Origin: Istiophorus platypterus
Lineage: Eukaryota; Chordata; Actinopteri; Istiophoriformes; Istiophoridae
Direction: 5' to 3'
Length of the DNA: 64,000 bases
Assembly: GCA_016859345.1 (NCBI GenBank)
Contig: CM029121.1
Coordinates: forward strand, 1,831,329-1,895,328
Translations under genes and position numbers: made by a program
The notes under the pieces: generated by a model
Seen by the model: the letters and a program-made list of their open reading frames with translations, nothing else
Told to the model about the DNA's origin: nothing
The model's database searches: none
Shown: in pieces, positions 53,901 through 62,434 of the stretch
How positions within the stretch are numbered: position 1 is the first letter of the stretch
Layout: each line of letters starts with the position of its first letter

Positions 53901-56900
53901 CAAAACAGGCCTAGATGAACTCATTTTAAAGCAATGGCACTAGAAATGTCTCATTACACAGGTGGTCAAAACAAACTAAACAATGAAGACCGACAGTAGT
54001 CCAAACTGAAAGTGCCTGCACAGTGTGGGACTGATCTAAAGCCTTCCTGATCATCCTGCATGAAGGGTAAGAATGGAAACACCTAAGTGCTTAAAACTTC
54101 TGCATAGTACTATGTTAAGCAATCAACAATCTTCAGTATGTGAACTTTTCCCTTTGATAGTCCAGTTTTGCTGTTTCAGATATTTCGGGTTCTTGACAAA
54201 ATCGACCTGTTCATTTGCTCATAGTCAATGCTACGTGACCTAAAATTAGTGCACTTCAGGGCTTGGATGGACGTGAAATTCTTGTATTTAAATCTTCAGT
54301 ACAAAAGATAAATATTAGAAAAATGTGGTTCTTTGACAAAAAGTCAATGTACAAGCTTGTGGACATAAAGTTATATGTAGCTGATCGTGAGTAGACAATA
54401 AAGATGGCATGTTAAAAAAAACTGAGTAGAATCTACTGCCCCTTATCCATTCACTTTAAAATTCTGGATCAGTTTTATTTATCTATTTCTTACCTTATTT
54501 CTTTATTTATTTTATTTAGTATTTGATGAGATTATCAACTATGAGGCCGAAGTTATTCCCAATTGCTTCAATATAGAGTTTTGAATTTGCTATAGCCCCT
54601 GTTTTGCACCCTTTGAGTATATCAAGAAGGCTAGAGTGGGAATAAAAACGGATGACAGGGCTTGAAATGAACTCCCTGGATTACCAGCAAAAGTGGCTAC
54701 TTGATTTTAAGAATTTTGACTCCCCAAAGCTCTTCTAATATAACAGAAGTCTATTTAAACCCATCAAATGAATGCCAAAGAGATGAGTTCCATCCATGCA
54801 GATTGCACTAGTATTGATCAATGTATGAGCAAACTTGTGTAAATCTGAGTGGAACACTTCTGAAATGGTTTTATTAATGGTCTTACAATTTTAAAATGGC
54901 ATTAAAGCAATATCATCACCAAATATATTTGAATTTGAGCCTTGTTAATCACTGAACTAGTCAGTAGCTGCTAATAAAAATTGTGTAAAAGAAATAATTC
55001 TTTGAACATAAACCTCTCATCAATACAAACAGAAACCATAACTCACCTAATTCAGTGAGCCATCGTGCCACAGCTCCATACACCTCGTCCAGTATGAGGA
55101 TGACCACCAGGTTGATGATGGCAGCAGTGGTTTTAACCGTCAGTTGTACATGATTCCGTGTTGTAGGGTTGGAGCTCATATGGAGAGCAGCTTTGGTGGA
55201 GATCCGGTAAAGGATCACACCAAACACAATGGCAAACGTAACACCAATCTGACAATGAAAGGGTTTCAATGGATGACAAACAGAACACAATCCTGGCTGA
55301 AAGTATTGGCACTCCTGAATTTAGAGTAGAGAATTTAGAATATTGTAAATTTTGTGAATTCAAAGTATCTAATAAAATGTACAAAGTTACCCTGATAGAT
55401 TTCTATTAGTTCCTAAAAAAAAAAATTAATATATAACTTGCCTTTGGCTAATATTCAGTACTCACATGACCTGAATTAACCAATGAATGACGGTTTTAAA
55501 GCATGTTTTCAGTTTCTTTTTCGCAATGGTGATTTCTTCGATCATTATTTTTGCTGATGCTCTTTTGTTTAAAGACCATTAGAAATGATATTATCACAAA
55601 AAAAAAAAAACAATTCCAAGGGCTACAAAGCAAATGTCAGAGATCTTGAAATCCCTGTTTCAACAGTTTGTAATATTAAGTTTCACAGTCATAAAAATGT
55701 CTAGATGCAGAGAAGGGGACACAGTGAAAGAAGTCTTCGAAGGTTGAACATTGTTGAAAAAACACCACGCAAGAAAAGATGGACTGTTTTAAACTGCCCT
55801 GCAATGAGTCCTGACCTAAATCCCATTGAAAACCTTTGGAGAGAGCTGAAATCTGCCATTGGAACAAGGGCTCCTCCAAACTTTAAAAAGCTTGGACACA
55901 TAGCACTGGAAGACTGGCAGAAACTACCAGCAGACAGGTGCAAGAGGCTTCTAGATGCTGCAGGAAACATTTAAAGGCTCCTTGTTGCCAAAGGTTCTGA
56001 AACAAAATATTAGTGAAGGTTGCAAATAGTTATCTCCGGGGAAAATTTTGTGCATGTATTTTTTTTTTTTTACCATTATGCAAGTTTTGTTTATCTTACG
56101 TCGTTCAGTAACCTTAGACATTTGATTAAAATGATTTGATATTTAAAAAATTAGTTAATTCACATTTATTTCTGAATATATTCTATACCTAAATGTCAGA
56201 GGTGCCACTAATTTCAACAAGGGCTATATGTAGACTTTGAGGGAAAGGAATAATCATTCCATAGCCTCTCTGTAGACCATCAGTGATGTGCAATATACAG
56301 TGCTTTCAGATCCATTCACATTTTTTTATGTTGCAGCCTTGCTACAAAAATCACTTAAATTCATTCAATCTATACTCAGTACCCCATAATGACAAAAACA
56401 GATTTTTTGCAAATTTATAGAAAAATAAAAACTGAAAAAAGTATTCATTGACATTAGTATTCAGACTCTTGATCATCTTTGAGATATTTCTACATCTTAA
56501 TTTGAGTCCTGTGGCAAATGCAGTTGATGGGACATAATTTGGAACCGGACACATCAATATAAGTTCTCACATCTGATAATGTATATCAGAGCAAAAACCA
56601 AGACATGAGGTTGAAGTAACTAACTACAGTGCTCAGAAACAGAATTGTCCAGGCATAGATCTAAAGAAGGCTACAAAACTATTTCTGCTGCATTGAGGGT
56701 TCTAAAGAGGACAGTAGCCTCCACAATTCTTCAATGGAAGAAGTTCTGAATACTCAGGATTCCCATCAGAGCTGGTCACTGAACAATCAGGGGAGACAGG
56801 CCCTTTGTAAAAGAGGTGACTGAGAACCTGATGGTGAATCTGTGTGAGCTCCACAGATCCTGTGAGGAGATGACAGAAGCTTCCAGAGGGAAACGGTGAA

Positions 56901-58219
56901 GAATGGTGGTGGCGGCATTATGTCTTAGGGGTGTTTTTCAGTAGCAGAGACAGGGATGTGAAATCTGTATACTTTCTGAATGCACTATGCAAAGATTTTT
57001 TTTCTTACCATTAACAGCATCATGACAACATTAGTCATGTAGGCAGGGAGGCGGTCTCGATAGGTGAGCTTTTCCACCTAAAATAAATAAGTAAAAACAT
57101 ATTTACAACAGCTGCAAAATCCAAATTTAATGAATTTCACTGGAACCATATAGGTATCGCTGTCGTCTTCTGTAAAGTGCTGAAAATAGCAAGGATGATT
57201 ACAGAAGGAACATGTCAATTTGGCTGATTTTATCATCATCAAACTTCCAAGGAGTATTGCAGCTTCAGCAGAATTACATTCAAATAAAAACCCTTGTGAA
57301 AAGCTGGTTCTTGAACTGCTACAGTGCTAGCACTTAATTCAGCTGCTAAGGTGTGCTTGTTGTCAGAGTTTGAAGCCTCAACATTCACCAAAAGTAGAGT
57401 TCTTACTCTCTTTCTCATCTATAGGAGATTGTGATTGTTGTGATTCATCTGGTGCAGCCCCTGTATGTTATCATATGCAAGAAAATTCATAACTTTCTTT
57501 GGAACTCATTTCATCCCAGTAGAGCCCTCATACCACTGGGTCTCTGAGACAATTAGTGGTAGAAAAGAGTACATTATTTTGGCTTTTTTGCATCGAAGCA
57601 CTTATGTGCTTTCCACAGCAACATGGAAAGGGAGCTGAAACCAAACCACAGGGAAAATTGGGACAAATGCTACTGCCTTCAGGGATTTTCAGGGATTCAG
57701 GGTCAAGACTTCAGACTGAAATGAAGAAGCTCCTGTAAAACATGGCCAGAGCTTTGTTCAAACACAGATACATAGGAGAATGCAAACCACTGCTAGAAGT
57801 TTGACTGTTTTTGTACCATATCAAAATTCTCGATTGAGATTCATTATCTACACTTGATTAACATTTACAAGGCCATGAGGGGCTGGACCCTGTTCCAGCA
57901 ATTGATACCACACATGCAAATAACAAATTAAAGTTAATTAGATAAACCATCTACAGCCGAGTAATTGGGCATGTAAAGAATGGACTGACTGCGACTATAT
58001 GAGCACACAGATATAAGACACTCCCCGTGCATAAACTAAAGGATGTAAAGCACATGGCAAATAATGTATGTATTTCAATATGAATGAACCTGTAAATAAC
58101 GCAGCTTGAGATATACAAATATGTAGAGCCTACCATATAATTACCTTGTTTGGTGATTTATGATCTTTGCACATGTACTTTTGCATGACTCTGAATTCAT
58201 ATTCAGCCCTGGGGTGGTC
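25604..58219 (-). CDS. ano1: Anoctamin-1-like calcium-activated chloride channel, 3' part (12 exons)
   Basis: Twelve exons join in frame to 505 codons plus stop: 58219-58145, 57077-57009, 55248-55047, 52541-52430, 52259-52202, 49529-49429, 47877-47735 (or its duplicate 46804-46662), 44251-44099, 43867-43815, 32609-32425, 28356-28251 and 25864-25604. ANO1 is about 960-990 residues, so roughly half is beyond the right edge. The part seen runs from the first intracellular loop (DHPRAEYE) through the last eight membrane segments to the C-terminus. The calcium ligands known from mouse TMEM16A are all at matching spacing: N198/E202 (QNNLFE), E249/E252 (EYME) and E281/D285 (EIRLD). Phrases such as RPVAARAKDIG, FNVSDFQ and IPDIPKDIS favour ANO1 over ANO2. 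The tail is Asn/Ser-rich. The product is a plasma-membrane calcium-gated chloride channel used in epithelia, smooth muscle and pacemaker cells. One exon is tandemly duplicated. Confidence 0.9.
26855..26948. repeat. (TAA)n microsatellite
   Basis: About 94 bp of nearly perfect TAA/AAT trinucleotides in the last intron of the anoctamin gene. Confidence 0.95.
28251..28356 (-). CDS. ano1: ano1-like exon (YKDYREPPW, last membrane segment)
   Basis: 106 bp, entered with one base missing from Arg384 and leaving in phase 0 (CAG|GTAAGG). It codes for YKDYREPPW, the ISKEFWAVLA segment and the hydrophobic RLAFVIVFQ of the last transmembrane helix. Confidence 0.9.
28357..30379. other. Anoctamin intron, nothing recognised
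   Basis: Intronic AT-rich sequence with no recognised exon, transposon end or simple repeat of note. Confidence 0.5.
30380..31120 (-). mobile_element. Tc1-like DNA transposon fragment
   Basis: Reading on the minus strand, a relic transposase segment (FWKQVLWTDDVKTE, as in Tc1/mariner 'FW..VLWTDE.K.E') is followed by the region typical of fish Tc1-like elements ('GACTGTGAGGGCCACAGCAA' on the plus strand). The left end near 30381 reads CAGTGGCATGAAAATTTTGG, a terminal-repeat-like sequence. It has stops and frameshifts and cannot make an active transposase. Confidence 0.75.
31840..32165 (+). mobile_element. Tc1-like transposase C-terminal relic
   Basis: The plus strand reads MSPDLNLTEHLWKEL, matching the conserved 'SPDLNP.EHLW..LK' end of Tc1 transposases that contains the third catalytic acidic residue. 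Upstream frames are broken. The end of the fragment (CTACCAGCTGAGAAGGGTAG) also occurs near 10330-10350. Confidence 0.7.
32425..32609 (-). CDS. ano1: ano1-like exon (SDFIPR, extracellular loop)
   Basis: 185 bp, phase 0 in and phase 2 out. It codes for AFVISFTSDFIPR, the HGFVNHTLSYFNVSDFQ segment with NHT and NVS glycosylation sequons, and ends EICR. This is one of the segments that favours ANO1 over ANO2. Confidence 0.9.
33345..33680 (-). mobile_element. Probable Tc1/mariner-type transposon relic
   Basis: The stretch contains phrases familiar from dispersed fish transposon copies, such as GAGATCTGGTGACTGGGCCA and CATTCAGTGACCCCTTGTAC, in antisense orientation. No intact transposase frame is present and the ends are not clear. 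Confidence 0.55.
34310..34510 (+). repeat. Unassigned interspersed repeat, copy 2
   Basis: Diverged copy of the sequence at 20120-20330, in the same orientation. The shared blocks are listed at that entry. It lies in the large anoctamin intron, so the two copies are in unrelated contexts, as expected of a mobile element. Confidence 0.6.
34900..35890 (-). pseudogene. Possible decayed coding insert of unknown origin
   Basis: On the minus strand two overlapping frames carry protein-like sequence. One, at 35403-35633, has 76 codons. Another, at 35189-35464, contains ENHSVRYEFSLDVRD and LNLSHNTEYRIRFS. The second is faintly like a beta-sandwich (fibronectin-type) strand pattern. They are in different frames and interrupted by stops. 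The segment is less AT-rich than its surroundings. No family could be named, and it may be chance. Confidence 0.2.
36494..36555. repeat. (CA)n microsatellite
   Basis: About 60 bp of CA dinucleotides with one AA interruption, inside the large anoctamin intron. Confidence 0.95.
41404..42480 (+). mobile_element. Degenerate Tc1-like DNA transposon
   Basis: The left end reads TACACTGGGGTCCAAACGTT, a terminal-repeat-like start. Inside are broken transposase segments, for example NHRYRIVNKRR followed by ISKCTIERRL (helix-turn-helix region) and CDLNPTEHL (DDE third-residue region). Several stops are present. The right boundary is approximate. Confidence 0.7.
43815..43867 (-). CDS. ano1: ano1-like short exon (IWYNILRG)
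   Basis: 53 bp, completing Gly305 and leaving in phase 0 (AAT|GTAAGT). It codes for IWYNILRGVAKVAVIIN at the start of a transmembrane helix, near-identical to ANO1. Confidence 0.9.
44099..44251 (-). CDS. ano1: ano1-like exon with third calcium-ligand pair
   Basis: 153 bp, entering with two bases of Ile254 and leaving with one base of Gly305. It codes for QFGFVTLFVASFPLAPLFAL, then NNIIEIRLDAKKF, with E281 and D285 equivalent to mouse TMEM16A E734 and D738, then RRPVAARAKDI. Confidence 0.92.
44880..45060 (-). mobile_element. LINE reverse-transcriptase fragment
   Basis: The minus strand translates to HHTALFVDMSKTFDSINYDI, matching the 'ALFVDLSKAFDTVDHDIL' motif of L2/Jockey-type reverse transcriptases. 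SGFKSAHR-like sequence lies upstream. It is a short, dead relic in an anoctamin intron. Confidence 0.65.
45419..46341 (+). mobile_element. Tc1-like transposon, element Y
   Basis: The left end (GTGCCTTGCTTAAGCATTCA) and right end (TACTTTCACAAGGCACTGTA) form imperfect inverted repeats of a type common in fish Tc1-like elements. Inside is a broken transposase with VKNGGGNIMLWGGF (mid-domain) but no full catalytic set. The part from 45944 on is copied again at 47015. Confidence 0.8.
46662..46804 (-). CDS. ano1: ano1-like exon, duplicate copy A (second in transcript order)
   Basis: 143 bp, identical to 47735-47877, with the same acceptor (TTTCTCAG|C) and donor (ATGA|GTCAGT). It codes for KLKKLIRYIR, then a charged loop, then LEPFAGLTPEYMEM, including the calcium ligands E249 and E252. 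Using this copy instead of the other gives the same protein. Using both gives ATG ACA AGC TGA at the joint, a stop. See the finding on exclusivity. Confidence 0.85.
46817..46874. repeat. (CA)n beside splice acceptor, copy A
   Basis: About 29 CA units. On the transcribed strand this is (TG)29, ending 12 bp before the exon at 46804, with only GCATGTTTCTCAG between the repeat and the exon. Confidence 0.95.
47735..47877 (-). CDS. ano1: ano1-like exon, duplicate copy B (first in transcript order)
   Basis: 143 bp, completing Pro206 and leaving one base of Ile254. Content is identical to copy A. Being nearer to the upstream exon (49429-49529) it would be met first by the splicing machinery. The protein model here uses this copy, but the sequence cannot tell which is used. 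Confidence 0.87.
47890..47945. repeat. (CA)n beside splice acceptor, copy B
   Basis: About 28 CA units, one fewer than copy A, with the same 12-bp spacing to the exon. Confidence 0.95.
48000..48985 (-). mobile_element. Tc1-like transposon, element X
   Basis: On the minus strand it carries a transposase C-terminal relic (PSQSPDLDPKEHL, then NLTELERICQEEWDKL), closely matching the Tc1 consensus. The right end reads GGGGTCTGAATACTTTCTGA, a terminal-repeat form. The left boundary is weak. Its left end is duplicated at 46926-47014 by the tandem duplication. Confidence 0.8.
49429..49529 (-). CDS. ano1: ano1-like exon with first calcium-ligand pair
   Basis: 101 bp, phase 0 in and two bases of Pro206 out. 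It codes for CAHGGCLMELCIQLSITML, then GKQLIQNNLFEIGIP. N198 and E202 correspond to mouse TMEM16A N650 and E654. The Lys and Gln residues before them are pore-lining positions in the family. Confidence 0.92.
49530..50779. other. Anoctamin intron, nothing recognised
   Basis: AT-rich intronic sequence. A stretch at about 50380-50530 with repeated 'ATTATTCA' and 'CATTCCT' words may be a decayed element end, but no family could be assigned. Confidence 0.45.
50780..51685 (+). mobile_element. Degenerate Tc1/mariner transposon
   Basis: The plus strand contains a QQDNAPCHK motif (second catalytic Asp region, 'DNAP.H') and, in a broken downstream frame, NQSPDPNQVEYLWAE (third acidic residue region). 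The right end reads GTGTTCCTAATAAAGGGCAT, a familiar terminal sequence of fish transposons. Frames are broken. Confidence 0.75.
52202..52259 (-). CDS. ano1: ano1-like exon (VGRPGSYLYVFESYRMEE)
   Basis: 58 bp, completing Arg153 and ending in phase 0 (GAAGAG|GTAAGG). It codes for the extracellular loop segment LVGRPGSY through RMEE. The 170-bp intron to the next exon is the shortest of the gene here. Confidence 0.9.
52430..52541 (-). CDS. ano1: ano1-like exon (VPKTDKSFEERL)
   Basis: 112 bp, completing Glu116 and leaving two bases of Arg153. It codes for VPKTDKSFEERLIFKTF and the membrane segment ending IIYIAFFRG. The donor is the less usual AG|GTTGGT. Confidence 0.9.
52542..55046. other. Anoctamin intron, nothing recognised
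   Basis: 2.5 kb of AT-rich intron. No exon, transposase relic or notable simple repeat was recognised. Confidence 0.55.
55047..55248 (-). CDS. ano1: ano1-like exon (two membrane segments)
   Basis: 202 bp, phase 0 in and one base of Glu116 out. It codes for IGVTFAIVFGVILYRIST, an extracellular loop, and AAIINLVVILILDEVYGAVA followed by RWLTEL. All of this aligns with ANO1 without gaps. Confidence 0.92.
55290..56225 (+). mobile_element. Tc1-like DNA transposon
   Basis: The left end is near GAAAGTATTGGCACTCCTGA and the right end near GAGGTGCCACTAATTTCAAC. The plus-strand frame at 55705-55974 encodes a well-preserved transposase C-terminus (CPAMSPDLNPIENLWRELK, then DWQKLPADRCKRLLD). The N-terminal half and the first catalytic residues are missing or broken. 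It starts about 45 bp upstream of the exon acceptor at 55248. Confidence 0.8.
56296..56987 (+). mobile_element. Non-autonomous Tc1-like element beside a splice donor
   Basis: The ends are TACAGTGCTTTCAGA and TTTCTGAATGCACTA, imperfect inverted repeats flanked by the TA expected of Tc1/mariner insertion. A remnant of transposase (VKNGGGGIM) remains, of the same type as in element Y. The right end is about 20 bp from the 5' splice site of the exon at 57009. Confidence 0.75.
57009..57077 (-). CDS. ano1: ano1-like exon (VEKLTYRDRLPAYMTN)
   Basis: 69 bp, phase 0 on both sides. It codes for VEKLTYRDRLPAYMTN and VVMMLLM, the start of a transmembrane helix. ANO1 has KLTWRDRFPAYLTN here. Confidence 0.9.
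58145..58219 (-). CDS. ano1: ano1-like exon (DHPRAEYE), first visible exon
   Basis: 75 bp, phase 0 on both sides. It codes for DHPRAEYEFRVMQKYM and KDHKSPNK, part of the first intracellular loop just after the position of the alternatively spliced EAVK segment of ANO1. No exon of the family was recognised between here and the right edge, so the upstream exons lie outside the window. Confidence 0.85.
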
Positions 58220-59309
58220 CTGTAATTGTGACACAAACAGAAATGACTGATGACAGTGAAACACATAGAGGAGCTTTTACATTAAAGTGGATATTTTTTG
58301 TTTTCAGTGCTGTCAAATAACTGTAGGTCAAATTGAATAAAAAAAATTCAATATGATACATCGTTTAGAATCCACCACTCTGTCTCACATACCGCTGGTA
58401 CTATGTCATTACCTCAGTCAGTTATATCTGGTGAAGTGCCATGATAAAGTATAATGAAGCATGATGTAACATTTTAAATAAAGATAGGAGTATTTTCACT
58501 TTTACATTTTTCCGCTCTTCAAGACACCTATCCAACATTCATATGTGCAAATATAATGTATTATTTGAGGGTATTTAGCTTTGATTTCTCTGACACCCTC
58601 CACCATCATGTCAGCTGTTTTGGAGACTTCTGAATATAATCCTCCCAGGGGATTAATGTCTCACAATTGTTCTATTATATTGGAATTCTCCAGTGAAGAG
58701 GCCCAGATGCCCAGATGTTTAATCCAAATTACTCCAACCTCTTTCTTCTAAAGAGTGGAAATTAAAATTGGAAGGAATGTAGAAAGAGATGCTTGTTAAA
58801 CTTTCATGCAGCTCTTGAGCAGGAAATAATACTGATTGAATACAGGAGAAATAATGAAAAATACACCCAGAAGAGTGTGAATTGAAACTGTGATTTGGTG
58901 TCATCAGTAGGGCCTACTGTTATAGTAGTTGGACAGCTGCCCCTAACTGTTCTGGACTTGGTGTTCTGAGCACAAAGCTTGTGTGATAGTCCACATCAAG
59001 TTGATTAATGGTTTGCTCTTAAATTGCTACATCTTATAGCCTGAATGTTCTTGCAATGTAATGTAGGTTATAGTTGTTTTATAGCAGTAGAAAGACAAGT
59101 GGCTATATTTATATTTTTCTATAACTTCTGCAGTTTGGAGTTAATGCATCAACAGCCGAACAATTTCCAGCAAATTTAATTTTTTTTCAGGATTAACTGG
59201 CTACATGGTTGCATGCCTAAGATCTGCAACAGATTCATTTGGGCTCATCTAGGGTTGCCATCAGAACACCAGGGGCCACCAATGACCACTGAACCTGTGG
59301 ACGATCAAG

Positions 59310-59405
59310 AGAATGTTTATGGAGCAGAGGGGCTACATGGGTCCAGGACATCTGTCTGCAGCCAGAGTGAGGGACTCAGTGTCTCCAGAGTATCCAACAA
59401 GTGTA
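59310..59405 (+). repeat. Dispersed ~100-bp repeat, copy 1
   Basis: It shares CTACATGGGTCCAGG, GACTCAGTGTCTCCAGAG/GGCTCAGTGTCTCCAGAG and TCCAACAAGT with 60845-60945, in the same order and orientation. The family is not recognised. Confidence 0.65.
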
Positions 59406-60844
59406 AATCAACCAACAACCAACATGAGCAAAGTTTGCTTAATAGAGAAGGGACTAATGCGCATTTCTGCTGATGAGATCGTCCAAGTTCCCCTCATCAG
59501 GATCCAGCTAAGTTTGAAGAACAGAATGAAAAATTTGGGTTTTAAAGATATATGCTCATAAATGTCTTCTGCAACTTTACTTGAGGTCGAGGACACAGTT
59601 ACTGTGTTATTAAGATGTAAATTATGGGAGGATTTCTGGAAATACCCTGTGTGTATAAACTGTATATAAAAAGATTAAAGATGCTCATACATGGTCAAAA
59701 CTTACCTGCCCGAAGCTGCCTTTAATGCTGACACATATGCTACAGATAGAGATGACACATTACCCAACCTGTTCTTGAGCTTCATCTCAATGGTCAGCTT
59801 AGTGCTCATCTTACCTCACACACTACTTATCAACAGCCATCTGGAGATGATTGTAACCAGTTCAGCAGTACACCTAAGCCAGTCAGCTTCTTGTATTTTG
59901 TTTTGTAACTTTTTACTTTATTTATTATGATAAAAAGAGAAAATATGGGGGTATACTCACTCAAATACTTAAGTAAATTCTGCAACAAAGAGTCAGTGGA
60001 GAAACAGCCTAATGTTTGGGGTGGTTGGACTTCCTATGGAACCACATGGAGAGACTAAGGTGGGTCTTATAGGCTGTTAAGCATCATCACATCAAACTCG
60101 GCCCCACCAAGTGTGAATTATTCAAGGTAATCAAGCTTCATCTCTGCTGATGGAGTACATATGGACCCTAAAGATTTAGCAGGTGTCCAAGCTTTCGGAG
60201 ATTGTATGAATTTATATAGCTTGAAGAAAATCTCTCAGTATTACTTCAGTTCAAATCATGAACAAGGGAGGGAGGCCAGCTGTCTTCAAGAGTTCTGATA
60301 TAGTAGAGTGGAATCCTTGATGGTCTGATAAACACCTTGTCCGACCTGCCTGTGTCAGCAAACCCCAACTCTGACCTGCCATTCTCATTACACCCAAATG
60401 CTTGTGAAGAGGGCCTTCCAGCTGTGTTGTACCAACACCAGGAGATACAGATGAGAGTCATTGCCTGTCATCAAGGACACTGTCTCCTGCAGAAAGTAAT
60501 TAGCATAAACACTCAGGGAGACTAAAGTGTCAAGTATCAAATTGGGCTGTGTCCAAGAAATTTTCTGATTATCTCTATTATGGCACTATTAAACATGTCA
60601 CAGGAGAGCTGAGGGCCCGACACATCTGTCTCCTGTGTGATACACATAAAAGTTGTGCTCACAATATATTTATGTTTCATCTACATCAGAAGATTCATAT
60701 ATGTATTCCAGCTTTTACTGTCGGTAGGAAGGACTTTCACTTCTTTCTTTATGGACTTGTTATTTTAGTGCAACAGACAAAAAGTCAGGAAGTTGCAGCA
60801 GAGTATCCAGTGTCATCAGGTCAAACACTGATCCCATGGACCAT

Positions 60845-60945
60845 CTAGAACATTTTTCAGAGCACAGGGCCTACATGGGTCCAGGGTGTCTGTTTGTAAC
60901 CAAACTGAGGGGCTCAGTGTCTCCAGAGCGTCCAACAAGTTTGAC
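60845..60945 (+). repeat. Dispersed ~100-bp repeat, copy 2
   Basis: Diverged copy of 59310-59405, 1.5 kb away in the same orientation. The flanking sequence outside the shared block does not match. Confidence 0.65.
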
Positions 60946-60984
60946 TCATAATGTTGTGGTTGAATGGTCTATAAACAGGATGTA

Positions 60985-61013
60985 TATGTATATATACAGC
61001 ACAGTATGTACAG

Positions 61014-61045
<32 letters not shown>

Positions 61046-61055
61046 TATATAAATG
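60985..61055. repeat. (TA)n microsatellite
   Basis: Imperfect TA/GTATA repeat of about 70 bp. Confidence 0.9.
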
Positions 61056-62434
61056 CTGTATATACACCATTACGCTACAACATTAGAGCCAATTTTTATA
61101 TTGTAGCTAATCCATTTATAAAGGGTCTCAAAATGTAACAGCCTGATCTTAATCAAACAGAAGAGAAACAAACAACAAACTTAACTTTTGTTAAACTGCA
61201 GAGTTTTTCTGCAGAAAATTTAATGCTTTATTCTATTTTAGGAAAGTTTAGGTTTTTATTATCAACCATCATTTTTCATTATAATGCAAGAGTCCTCTGA
61301 TTCTTCACAGCTGTACTATTAACAAAGCTTCCTGTTTACACTCAGTGTTTCTTCCCCAAAACACACTGTATCCTTGAGGTCTAATACACAAGAGTGATTC
61401 ATTTCCTTCCTCACAACACATTTATTAGTCAATACTGATATAGTAATATGAGAGAGGAAGGCATAGGGACCTTCACTGCTCAACAAGATATTCACTTTCA
61501 GAAGGGCTCAATGGATCAAAAGTATCTGAAATGAAGAGTCTCTCAAATTGCACCACAAGAGTGGAGGAGAGATTGAAAGGGAGGAAAGACCATTCTCCTG
61601 ATTGCCTTGAAGGCCTGATTTCACAATGAGATGAAGGAGAAAAAGAGGCTGATGGCCTTCACTGGTAAAGACTAAAGATATGGAAGAGAACCTGTGGAAT
61701 TAGTCACATTGAGGAGTAGCTTGAAATAAAGAAAGAACCTCAAGAGTGCAGAGAAATAACTGGAAGCTTGCAGAGAGGCCCAAAGTCAGAGCCTGACTGA
61801 TTTGAGCCACTTTCCAACGACCCCAACAGCTCCTTCACCCCTTCCCCCCCACCACACAGCCGGTTAACATTCGCTGCCCTTGACAGGTGGCAGCTGTTTT
61901 CAGCCTCGGGGATGCAGAACCGGTACTTACATTAAGGATCACAACAGTAGAGTCTGGCAATACTTACCACCTGAGCCACGGAAACTGTTTTAATATCAAA
62001 TAGACTTTAAAAGAAAGCTTATGTAAGACAATAAAGGGAACATAGGTAGAGTAAAAGTAAACAGAGGAAACAAGCTTGAGGTGAAAGGTCTGGAAATAAT
62101 CACAGCACTTCAAGAGAGGGCAAATCAAAAGATATTATAAAGTTTGACAGCAATTATAGTAGCTGCAGTTTATGGAACCTGGGACTGGGATTTTTAGTGA
62201 TTATTTATGCAAAGAAACTCCTCACATTCTTACCCTGAAAAAATGTGTTTATACTAGTGAGTTAATCTTTGTAGCCACATATTTTAAACTTGGGGATAAA
62301 TATTAACATGCTTGCACAATTTCAGACATGAATAAGTAAAAATATTCTATCTTTTTGACTGTTTCAAATGTGTTAATTCCACATATGGCAGTGGTCATTT
62401 TTTAGGCTGAAGTTTATACAGATATGTAGAAATT

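Larger units (their letters stand above)
58220..62434. other. Upstream anoctamin intron
   Basis: No exon recognised. It contains a pair of related ~100-bp segments (59310-59405 and 60845-60945) and a TA microsatellite near 60985-61055. Confidence 0.55.

Noticed and set aside
55705..55974. Single-exon gene
   Set aside because: The sequence is the C-terminal part of a Tc1 transposase within a degenerate element, lacking the first catalytic residues.
25604..58219. Assignment to ANO2 rather than ANO1
   Set aside because: Segments such as FNVSDFQ, RAKDIG, HKEK and FWAVLA fit ANO1 better than ANO2. The choice between fish ano1 paralogues (ano1a/ano1b) is left open.
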